52,431 nucleotides of DNA from Osedax symbiont Rs1 (GTDB taxonomy: Bacteria > Pseudomonadota > Gammaproteobacteria > Pseudomonadales > Balneatricaceae): positions 1 to 52,431 of the forward strand of contig ASZJ01000049.1 in the NCBI GenBank assembly GCA_000416275.1, written 5' to 3'. Shown piece by piece: positions 32,870 to 40,646 of this stretch. Positions within the stretch are counted from its first letter, which is position 1. The number at the start of each line of letters is the position of its first letter. The notes beneath the pieces are model-generated. The model ran no database searches. It worked only from the letters and a program-made list of their open reading frames with translations, and had not been told where the DNA came from. The position numbers and the translations under genes are program-made.

Positions 32870-34030
32870 TTAGCGTAAAGAAATGTCTTTATCCAATTTT
32901 ATGGTGAAGGTGGTACCGCCACCTAAGCTGCTCTCTAAAGATAGCGAACCCTCTAAAACGTCTTCAGTCAGTTCTTTACAGATGGCTAGACCTAAGCCCG
33001 AGCCTCCTTTTCCAGCCTTGGTGGTATAGAATTTTTTGAATGCATTAGCTAGAGAGTTTTTGTCCATACCAATCCCATTATCGCGATAGATTATCTCAAC
33101 TTTACCTACATCAAATAGCGCAATAATTTCGATGATACCCACTTCACCATCTTCAAAAGCATGTAGTAGAGTGTTGTTGACTAAGTTTATTATTATTTGC
33201 GAGAGTACACCTGGGTAACTATTGAGCTCGATTCGCTCGTCGATGCTAAGAATTATTTGGTGATTGTGCTTTTTAAGCTTGGGACGTAAGGTATATAAAA
33301 TATCTTTAATATAACGCAGTAAATTAAACCTTAATAGGCTATTTGAGCACTGGTCGACAGCTACTTGTTTGAAACTCAGCATCATATTGGTAGCAAGATT
33401 AATATTTGACGAACTCATTTTTAAGGCGCTATCTATTTTATCTAAATGTTCTTGCAGCGAATTTTTAGTTAATTTTTGTTCCTTGAAATCGTTAATTATT
33501 TTTGTATTTCTCTCCACCATGTAGTCAATTGATAAGCGTAAATTACTTAATGGAGAGGCAACCTCGTGGGATATTTCGGCAACCATACTGCCCAGTTCAG
33601 CCATTTTGTTAGACTCTTGCAGTTTTTTTTCTAGTTTTACCTGTTTGATTTGGAAAAGTTGGTTTTTTACTCGCGCTTTTACGACTTCACGGTGTGCTGG
33701 TTTGTTAATTAAATCGGCAGCACCCACGGAAAAGCAGTGTCGTAAATCTTCTGGTTCTATCTTCGCAGTAACGAAAATGACGGGAATATGTAGAGTATTT
33801 GGGTCTGATTTAATGGTTTTACAGGTATGATAGCCATCCATTCCGGGCATCATTATATCTAAAAGTATCAGATCAACATGAATTTTAGTCAAGATATTAA
33901 GGGCTTTCTCGCCACTGGTGACTGCTGATATTAAATAATTTTCATCATCTAAATAGCGCCTTAAAATATCTATATTTAAAGGTTTGTCATCGACAATTAG
34001 AATTGAAAATTTACTTGTATCATCCAGCAT
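32870..34030 (-). CDS. Receiver-histidine kinase hybrid (response regulator with kinase output)
   Basis: Soluble 386-residue protein. The N-terminal receiver is complete: acidic pair in IVDDKP (14-15), phospho-acceptor Asp58 in LILLDIMMPGMDG, and the Lys in INKPAH. A coiled-coil linker leads to a HisKA domain with His155 in AEISHEVASPLSNL and a HATPase domain with NLVNNTLLHA, DNGIGMD and GKGGSGLGLAICKEL. There is no membrane segment. The ATG lies inside the upstream kinase gene (11-bp overlap) behind GGAGACTCCG, so it is translationally coupled and probably receives phosphate from or modulates that kinase. No DNA-binding output is present in the window. Confidence 0.9.
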   Translation of the reverse strand: MLDDTSKFSILIVDDKPLNIDILRRYLDDENYLISAVTSGEKALNILTKIHVDLILLDIMMPGMDGYHTCKTIKSDPNTLHIPVIFVTAKIEPEDLRHCFSVGAADLINKPAHREVVKARVKNQLFQIKQVKLEKKLQESNKMAELGSMVAEISHEVASPLSNLRLSIDYMVERNTKIINDFKEQKLTKNSLQEHLDKIDSALKMSSSNINLATNMMLSFKQVAVDQCSNSLLRFNLLRYIKDILYTLRPKLKKHNHQIILSIDERIELNSYPGVLSQIIINLVNNTLLHAFEDGEVGIIEIIALFDVGKVEIIYRDNGIGMDKNSLANAFKKFYTTKAGKGGSGLGLAICKELTEDVLEGSLSLESSLGGGTTFTIKLDKDISLR

Positions 34031-36299
34031 CGGAGTCTCCTTTTAAGAAACTAGTTAAACCTTCTAAGTCGTAGTTGCTGACAAACTTCTGTAACAAGCT
34101 AAAGTACTGATCATTATTAGGAAACTTTAATGCTAATCTATCAATGAGAGTCTCGACCTCTTTTACTAAATATAGGTCACATTGTTCTATGATCAGCTTG
34201 CTGTATGCGTTTGATAATCTAAAGTCATTAGCACGGGATTTGTCACGGCGATTTTTTTCTAAGTCCTGATTATTAACGTTGATTTTTATGTTTATTGATT
34301 CTGCAAGTGTTTTAAACACGTCTTTAACATTAAAGGGTTTATAGATGTAATCGTCAAATCCTAAATCGATAAAATGCAGTAAGTTAGCCTCTATTGTTGA
34401 CGGGCTGATAGCAATAATTGGAATATGCGAGTGTTGTTTTTTAATATAATCGGGTAAGTTGAAGTCCCCCCAATCATCCATGGTTGAAGAAATCAGCGCT
34501 AGATCGATCGAATTTTGTTGTAGGACAAGTTGAACTTCCAAACTGTTTGTGGCTTCCAAGACATGGCAGCCAATGTCGAGGAGCATCTTTTGTAAACTAC
34601 AATGATTTGAGGCCGTATCATCAATAATCAATATGTTTTTTTTAACCAGAGAGTTTAAGTGAGCAACTTTTTGTTGAGCGTTATTGACCGAGTTGTCTAC
34701 AGGAATTGCTTTTTTCTGAATAGGCAGGCAAATATCAAAGTAGAAACGAGTACCGCGATTAGGCTCGGATTCTAAGTGGATTTGACTGTGCATTAAGTCT
34801 AAAAGTTTTTTAGTTATGCTTAAGCCCAAGCCTGTTCCCCCATAAGATGAAGCAGTGTTCCCCTGATCAAAAGAATCAAATATAGTGGCTTGGTATTGCT
34901 TTTTTATACCGATGCCGGTATCCATAATTTGCAAGCTAAATACACTTTCTTCTATCATCATTAAAGATAAGACCACTTCGCCTTGCTGGGTGAATTTGAT
35001 CGCATTGCCTAATAAATTAATGAGCACTTGTCTGATTTTACCCTGGTCGCCGTTGACCACTATGCTATCAAGTGAAATATCGGTTTTAAATTGCAACGCT
35101 ATTTTTTTTTGTTGTGCTTTTAGCCTAAACATAGCAATAGCAGACTGGCAAACTGTGATTAGGTCAAAATTACAAATATGAAGTTTGGTTGCCCCCGCCT
35201 CTAGTTTAGATAAATCCAAGATGTCATCGATTAGCATGAGTAAGTTTTGTCCTGAGTCTTTAATAATAGCAAGCGACTTTTGGTTTTCAGAATTTAAACT
35301 ATGATCAAGATAAAGAATTTCTGTATAGCCCAAAATAGCATTCATAGGGGTTCTGATTTCATGGGATATATTGGCTAAAAAAATAGATTTTGCCCGATTG
35401 GCATTAACCGCATCTGTGCGTGCAGCGTCAGCTGACAATTTGGCAATTATGGCGTTATCCTTAGCGTTCTTTAGGGCCTTTTCTGTTTGCTTATGTAATT
35501 TTATTTCGTCATTTAAAGCTGCATTTAATTTGTCTAAAACAATATTTTTCCTTTGGGCTGTGTTTGAAATAAACACGCACCCTAGAAAGCTGAAAACTAA
35601 TAGGGTCGATATTAAGAGGAGCGTTGGATAATAAGTTTGGTTATTTATGCTTTCACCAATCATAACCGGGCTTATGATTTCTAAAATCCCAGCAACATCA
35701 CCTACTTTCCAATCAGTTTTTGGGCTTTTAGGGTGAGAGTTATGACAGCTAACGCACTGCGTTAGCATAATGTCGGCGACGGCATAGCGGATACTCTCAA
35801 TACCATTTATTTGTGCAATGCGAATAAAGGGTTTTTTAGGCTCAGTATTAATTGCTTGCCAAGCTGCGCTTTGAAAAGAGTCTTCAATCTGGTTTTGTCT
35901 GCTCTTGGAGGGGAAGGGGTACTGGCTAAATAGTTTACTTTGAATTTCAAACCCGTTCAGTTTTATCCTTTCACTGATAATAATACTCAACGTTGTAGGT
36001 AGTGGAATTGCGGTATCCGTAGCTTGGTATTTATGCATTATTGCTATGTCTGATTTTGCCAATCTAGCAATAACTTCAGTTGTGTAGATAGAGCGGAACT
36101 GTTTAATGAATTGTGCATAATTTTGGCTAGCATTTAACGCGGACTCTAGCGTCGATTTGTTATGTAAACTCTTTAAATAGATGAATATGAAAATAGAAGC
36201 TAATACAAAAATAAAAAATAGGGTCGTCAAAGGGTTATTTTTAGCCAGTGACTTAATGCTACTAAGGTAGACTGTCGTCCCAAATATCCTTCTCAGCAT
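34020..36299 (-). CDS. Membrane hybrid histidine kinase with haem-type DUF3365 sensor and degenerate receiver
   Basis: 759 residues. A membrane helix (about 24-43) is followed by a periplasmic DUF3365/Tll0287-like domain with a c-type haem motif CVSCH (182-186). A second helix spans about 224-245. A coiled coil then leads to HisKA (His313 in NISHEIRTP) and HATPase (NLLGNAIKF, DTGIGI, YGGTGLGLSITKKL). The C-terminal receiver keeps the acidic pair Asp560-Asp561 and the YKPF lysine, but the phospho-acceptor position is Ser604, so it should not take phosphate. An AAGGAGT ribosome site precedes the ATG by 8 bases. It is the first gene of a two-gene operon. Redox or gas sensing is inferred from the CxxCH. 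Confidence 0.88.
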   Translation of the reverse strand: MLRRIFGTTVYLSSIKSLAKNNPLTTLFFIFVLASIFIFIYLKSLHNKSTLESALNASQNYAQFIKQFRSIYTTEVIARLAKSDIAIMHKYQATDTAIPLPTTLSIIISERIKLNGFEIQSKLFSQYPFPSKSRQNQIEDSFQSAAWQAINTEPKKPFIRIAQINGIESIRYAVADIMLTQCVSCHNSHPKSPKTDWKVGDVAGILEIISPVMIGESINNQTYYPTLLLISTLLVFSFLGCVFISNTAQRKNIVLDKLNAALNDEIKLHKQTEKALKNAKDNAIIAKLSADAARTDAVNANRAKSIFLANISHEIRTPMNAILGYTEILYLDHSLNSENQKSLAIIKDSGQNLLMLIDDILDLSKLEAGATKLHICNFDLITVCQSAIAMFRLKAQQKKIALQFKTDISLDSIVVNGDQGKIRQVLINLLGNAIKFTQQGEVVLSLMMIEESVFSLQIMDTGIGIKKQYQATIFDSFDQGNTASSYGGTGLGLSITKKLLDLMHSQIHLESEPNRGTRFYFDICLPIQKKAIPVDNSVNNAQQKVAHLNSLVKKNILIIDDTASNHCSLQKMLLDIGCHVLEATNSLEVQLVLQQNSIDLALISSTMDDWGDFNLPDYIKKQHSHIPIIAISPSTIEANLLHFIDLGFDDYIYKPFNVKDVFKTLAESINIKINVNNQDLEKNRRDKSRANDFRLSNAYSKLIIEQCDLYLVKEVETLIDRLALKFPNNDQYFSLLQKFVSNYDLEGLTSFLKGDSDAG

Positions 36300-36702
36300 T
36301 TACCGAAACTCCTTGTACAGTAAACATAAAAATAGGGGGTAGGTGTTATTAAGAGTAAGTTTGGTGACTGATCTTAAGTTAAAGCACCGCTTAGCTATAT
36401 TGGTTGATCTAGAAATTATTGATTATTCAGATATACTAAAATTAAAATGCTAATTAACGTAAATCATTAAGCTTGTTGAAAATTTAAAAACAGCATAACT
36501 AGAAGGCGATGGTTTTTAACTAGTTGATATATAAATAATTTTATTTTAAACTGAAAACTTATTTTGTTGTTAGACTGAAATATTTATAACCAGTATACTG
36601 TTTATTTTATATTAAGTCTTCAAATCTGACGCACAATTGCAGAATATTAATTTCTGGTTAATTTAAATATTTCTTTATTGGTACTTACTTTTTTAATATA
36701 TA
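36300..36702. other. AT-rich upstream region of the kinase operon
   Basis: About 400 bp, strongly AT-rich, with no reading frame of note. It presumably contains the kinase promoter on the minus strand. I see no repeat or RNA gene in it. Confidence 0.5.
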
Positions 36703-36872
36703 CCTGCATCTGTGACTTTAAAGTGAGTACAGAGTGTAAATATTGGTTGTACAGAGGAATTGAAAAGTCTTAAATGCAAGCTCATATGCATCCTGTATTC
36801 ACTAAATAAATGCAGCTATACATAGCATTTAGCATTTAGCTCTTAGCAGTTCAGTGAGTGTTTTTACAACGT
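36703..36872 (+). repeat. MITE family 1, long-form copy truncated by a second copy
   Basis: Starts CCTGCATCTGTGACTTTA and follows the 209-bp copy at 30001, including its extra middle (ACTAAATAAATGCA), through a stretch resembling the later GGTTCAGCGGGCATTTTT region. It then stops where the next copy begins, and its right inverted repeat is missing. Diverged. Confidence 0.8.
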
Positions 36873-37032
36873 CCTGAATCGGTGACTTCAAAGTGAATAC
36901 AGAGTGTAAGATATTGGTTTTACAGTGGAATTGAAAAATCTTAGCTGCACCCGAAGGTTCAGCGGGCATTTTTCTAACCGCTGTAGAATCAAGAGCTTGC
37001 GCTATGTGATGCAGTGAAGTCACTGATTTAGG
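36873..37032 (+). repeat. MITE family 1, 160-bp copy without matching flanks
   Basis: Full-length element from CCTGAATCGGTGACTTCA to TGAAGTCACTGATTTAGG. The flanking pentamers AACGT and ATTAA differ, so insertion into the adjacent copy was followed by rearrangement, or it arose by recombination between copies. Its right end abuts the 3' end of the hydrolase pseudogene. Confidence 0.9.
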
Positions 37033-37035
37033 ATT

Positions 37036-37550
37036 AAGTTAGCAATATTTTCGCCATCTTCTTTCAGGGCAAAGTGGCCGGTATCTAAAATGTTGAAATC
37101 AATATTTTTTAGATCTCTTTTATAGGGAAGGGCGCCTGCTTCTGGAAAAATGTAATCGCCTTCGCCCCAAGCTAAAAGAGTGGCTGGCTGGTGCTCTCTA
37201 AAATATTTTTGCCATTTAGGATACAGGGGAGGATTGGTGCCGTACGAATAGAATAGTTCCAGCTGAATGGCCTTGTTGTCGGGGCGATCTAATTTAGCTT
37301 GGTCGATTATCCTGTTGTCAGGGCTGATCGTTTCTGGGTTGAGAGTGCCGTGAGTGTATTGCTATTTGGTCGCATCGATAGGTAAAATGACTGTCACTAA
37401 ATTATCAATGCTCGGCATATCACTATTAGCAAAACTTGGATAGTCTGTCGCAATTCCGTGATATTTTTTAGCCAGTTGCGGAATTAAATGTCTAAAGATA
37501 TGTGATGAAATGGAAAACCATGCAGTAACAAAATCGTCGGGGCGTCTTAC
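37036..37550 (-). pseudogene. Alpha/beta-hydrolase (haloalkane dehalogenase/epoxide hydrolase-like), decayed
   Basis: Read on the minus strand, one frame gives SSHIFRHLIPQLAKKYHGIATDYPSF, then a TAG stop (37362-37364). It continues in the same frame as [50 protein letters not shown] and DTGHFAL. These are the start and the last third of an alpha/beta hydrolase. The TAG sits where homologues have Trp before QYTHG, so a TGG-to-TAG change is likely. The middle, including the nucleophile elbow, is missing. The 3' end runs into a MITE and the 5' end into a relic of the second MITE family. No function is expected. Confidence 0.8.
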
Positions 37551-37585
37551 CTTACCTTCACTCGCAACGTTATGCAGAAGTCTCA
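37551..37585. repeat. Relic of MITE family 2 (right end)
   Basis: CTTACCTTCACTCGCAACGT and the following TATGCAGAAGTCTCA match the right end of the element at 48699-48857 with only a few changes. The rest of the element is absent. It marks the 5' breakpoint of the hydrolase pseudogene. Confidence 0.7.
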
Positions 37586-37727
37586 TGCAGTATCCATCGA
37601 TCAATCTAGCTATATAGCTAGAACTTTTCTAGACCGATAATGTCGCTGGCACTGGAGTGCTTCTTTTAATTGAATTGGTTATGATTTCGTTAGAGTTACA
37701 TTAATATTTGTGTTCTAATTCGCCACC

Positions 37728-38969
37728 ATGTTTAAACCATTTTCCCTCTATGTTGGCCTGCGCTATACCGCAGCTAAGCGCAACAATAATTTCATTTCTT
37801 TTATCTCCTTAGTTTCGATGCTAGGGCTGATGTTAGGTGTCGCCGCTTTGATAGTGGTCCTGTCTGTGATGAACGGTTTTGATCGTGAATTGCGCAACCG
37901 GATATTAGGTATGGTGCCGCACGGCACGATCACCGGTTATGACAGCAGTATCCATGACTGGCAGCAACTCGCCGCCAAAGTGGCGATGGATTCTCGTATC
38001 ATCGCCAGTGCCCCCTTTATCAAAGCGCAAGGTATGTTGGCTTATAATGGTCGCGTGAAACCCGCCTTCGTACAGGGAGTAGACCCTGAAGCTGAGAAAA
38101 AAGTATCAATAGTCACTAAAAATATTAATTCAGGCGACTGGCAGGCATTGCAGCCGGGCAAATTCAATATTATTTTAGGTGATTTACTAGCCCGATATCT
38201 AGGCCTGACAATCGGCGACAAAGTTACCTTAGTTTTACCTGAAGCTTCGGTCAGTATTGCCGGGGTAACGCCTCGGCTAAAACGTTTTACCGTCGCCGGC
38301 ACTTTTTCAGTTGGCGCTGAGTTAGATAGCTCTCTCGCCTATATCCATATTGACGATGCTGCAAAAATTAAGCGCATGCAAGGAGTCGAAGGATTAAGGC
38401 TAACCTTTAAAGATTTATTTGCAGCGCCAATCGCAGTGCGTGAGATAGCGGTAGAGCTAGAGGGGATTTATCAGATCTCAGATTGGACAAGAACTCAGGG
38501 AAATCTATTCCAAGCCATACAAATGGAAAAGCGGATGGTTGGCTTGTTGCTATTTTTAATTGTATTTGTGGCGGCCTTCAATATCGTATCAACCTTAGTG
38601 ATGGTAGTTACCGATAAAAAATCAGATATCGCCATACTGCGTACTTTAGGCGCTACTCAAGGTCTGATTATGCGAATTTTCATGGTGCAAGGGATAGTTA
38701 TTGGTACTTTGGGCACCTTTTTAGGCACTGTATTAGGCGTGACTTTGGCGTTGACCATCAGCGATTTAGTCTCATTTTTTGAAAGAGTCTTTGGTGTTCA
38801 AGTGCTCAGCCCGGATGTTTACTTTATTAGTGATTTACCATCGCAGCTGATTTGGGCTGATGTACTGACAATCATTGTCGTTGCTTTATCAATTAGCTTC
38901 TTCGCTACTCTTTATCCTGCTTTTAAAGCATCTCAAACCCAACCTGCTGAGGCATTGCGCAATGAGTGA
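37728..38969 (+). CDS. lolC: Lipoprotein-releasing ABC transporter permease, LolC/LolE family
   Basis: Inner-membrane permease of the Lol complex that extracts outer-membrane lipoproteins and passes them to LolA. The 413 residues have the N-terminal YVGLRYTAAKRNNNFISFIS, a first helix (LGLMLGVAALIVVLSVMNGFDREL), a large periplasmic domain and three C-terminal helices. A DKKSDIAILRTLGATQGLI coupling segment and a PAFKASQTQPAEALRNE tail complete the family pattern. It overlaps lolD by 8 bp. No second permease (LolE) gene follows, so this may be a LolF-type homodimeric permease. Confidence 0.94.
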   Translation: MFKPFSLYVGLRYTAAKRNNNFISFISLVSMLGLMLGVAALIVVLSVMNGFDRELRNRILGMVPHGTITGYDSSIHDWQQLAAKVAMDSRIIASAPFIKAQGMLAYNGRVKPAFVQGVDPEAEKKVSIVTKNINSGDWQALQPGKFNIILGDLLARYLGLTIGDKVTLVLPEASVSIAGVTPRLKRFTVAGTFSVGAELDSSLAYIHIDDAAKIKRMQGVEGLRLTFKDLFAAPIAVREIAVELEGIYQISDWTRTQGNLFQAIQMEKRMVGLLLFLIVFVAAFNIVSTLVMVVTDKKSDIAILRTLGATQGLIMRIFMVQGIVIGTLGTFLGTVLGVTLALTISDLVSFFERVFGVQVLSPDVYFISDLPSQLIWADVLTIIVVALSISFFATLYPAFKASQTQPAEALRNE

Positions 38970-39648
38970 TGTACTGGTTTGTAAAAATATTTGTCGTACT
39001 TTTAGTGAGGCGGGTAGCGAGCTAAAAATTCTGCATGATATTAACTTTACTATTGCGCAGGGGGAAAAGGTTGCAATTATGGGGGCTTCGGGCTCAGGTA
39101 AAACCACCTTGTTGAACACCATTGGTGGTTTGGAAGCACCGACCGCGGGTTCAGTGTTGATTGACGGGGAGCCTCTCTATCAAATATCTGAGCGCAAGCG
39201 CACTAGGCTACGCAATCAAAAGCTTGGTTTCGTTTATCAATTTCATCATTTGTTACCTGAATTTAGCGCCTTGGAAAATGTTGCTATGCCGCTATTACTA
39301 GCGGGAGAGAAAAAGCAGCAAGTACTTGAAAAGTCGACACAGCTATTGGTTGCCGTGGGATTGGCCAAGCGCTTGCAGCATAAGCCGGCGCAGCTAAGTG
39401 GTGGCGAGAGACAGAGGGTTGCCATCGCCAGAGCATTAGTCACTAAGCCGGCTTGTGTGTTGATGGATGAGCCTACGGGTAACCTAGATAGCCATACAGC
39501 GCTGGATATTCAAGCTTTGATGGATAAGTTGAATCTGGAATATAATATTTCATTTATTGTGGTGACTCACGATGAAAAGCTCGCTTCAAGAATGGATCGT
39601 ATTTTGATTTTAAAAGACGGTCAGTTGCAGCTTAAAAGCGGTCATTAA
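38962..39648 (+). CDS. lolD: Lipoprotein-releasing ABC transporter ATPase LolD
   Basis: ATPase of the LolCD(E) complex. From ATG 38962 (228 residues), Walker A GASGSGKT is at 41-48, the signature QLSGGERQRVAIARAL in the middle, Walker B VLMDEPTGNLD, and the switch histidine in VVTHDEKLA. The reading frame is open upstream of 38962, but that extension lies inside lolC and is not family-like. It is coupled to lolC (ATGAGTGA overlap). The 230 bp after it lead to a convergent gene. Confidence 0.96.
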   Translation: MSDVLVCKNICRTFSEAGSELKILHDINFTIAQGEKVAIMGASGSGKTTLLNTIGGLEAPTAGSVLIDGEPLYQISERKRTRLRNQKLGFVYQFHHLLPEFSALENVAMPLLLAGEKKQQVLEKSTQLLVAVGLAKRLQHKPAQLSGGERQRVAIARALVTKPACVLMDEPTGNLDSHTALDIQALMDKLNLEYNISFIVVTHDEKLASRMDRILILKDGQLQLKSGH

Positions 39649-39875
39649 TTCTGAGCTCTCAGCATAGTGTGAGTAGCGAAAGTGATACCAGGGCTACGAT
39701 GCGTAGGTTGTCCTTATGTTGAGGTCTTATTCTATTCTTTAGCCAGTTGTACTAATCGATAGCTCAGCCACATATTGTGGCTAAAAGACAGTTATTGTCT
39801 AGCAGCCCAAACAGTCGTCTCTACTCTTCATATGATTAGTGGCTACCTTTCATTTAATTACTAACCATTTCCTCA

Positions 39876-40442
39876 CTAGTCTATTTTTGTTTCACTTTTG
39901 AGCTGCTCGCGTTTAGCTCTGCTGTTTTTCCTCAGTCTATTTAAGCGCTTTTTCCAGCTTCTTCGCACCTGCCAGATCCAAAAAAAATTGATCGCGGTGA
40001 AGGCGATAATCGAAAATATCACCGCGCAGATCAGTGATCCTGTTATTAGAGGCCACCAGATGGATGCTAGTTCCGAGACCAAGTATTCATAGCTAAACTC
40101 TATTTGATGATGGTACGACTCAGTCCCTAAGGCCACAGTGCCGACCTTGTAGGTAAAATAAAAGAGCGGTGGAATCGTGATAGGATTGGTAATCCAAACT
40201 AAACTGACAGACACAGCCAAGTTGGAGCGGATGATGATTGCAAAAATCGCCGCTACCAGCATTTGAAATGGGATAGGTAAAAAAGCACAAAAGATACCGA
40301 CCAGGAAAGCTCTTGAAACTGATTTTCTATTTAAATGCCATAATGAAGGATGTTTTAAAAATTTTCCGAGCCACTTTAGTGACGGTTGGTCTTTTAAAGT
40401 CTGCTCATTAGGCATGTATTTTTTAATAAATTTACGGGGCAT
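39876..40442 (-). CDS. DUF2062 membrane protein
   Basis: 188 residues with family-typical segments: SLWHLNRKSVSRAFLVGIFCAFLPIPFQMLVAAIFAIIIRSNLAVSV, WITNPITIPPLFYFTYKVG and a C-terminal helix (about 131-157) followed by a basic tail. DUF2062 proteins are small inner-membrane proteins of unknown function, often found next to comEC in gammaproteobacteria as here. It is divergent from comEC across about 200 bp and convergent with lolD. Confidence 0.9.
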   Translation of the reverse strand: MPRKFIKKYMPNEQTLKDQPSLKWLGKFLKHPSLWHLNRKSVSRAFLVGIFCAFLPIPFQMLVAAIFAIIIRSNLAVSVSLVWITNPITIPPLFYFTYKVGTVALGTESYHHQIEFSYEYLVSELASIWWPLITGSLICAVIFSIIAFTAINFFWIWQVRRSWKKRLNRLRKNSRAKREQLKSETKID

Positions 40443-40646
40443 CGAGGCAAACTTTCTTATACAAGTATCTTATATTATGCACATGAATTGGCATTTAGCT
40501 AGTTAAATATGATTGGCTTAATAAGATAAATTTCCGCCGTTAAAATATCAGCTAACTATTTGTCGGTTAAGTGGTTTTCAATATATTTTTCTGCTAAACC
40601 GGAGAGTGGGTAAATGACAGAAATTATACCAAGTTGTATTTGAAGC

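Noticed and set aside
38875-38961. N-terminal extension of LolD by 29 residues
   Set aside because: The extension lies wholly in another frame of lolC and is not LolD-like; the ATG at 38962 gives the normal protein.
39766-39782. AGCCACA/TGTGGCT hairpin between lolD and the DUF2062 gene as a terminator
   Set aside because: A clean 7-bp stem, but no T-run follows it on either strand, so termination is not supported.
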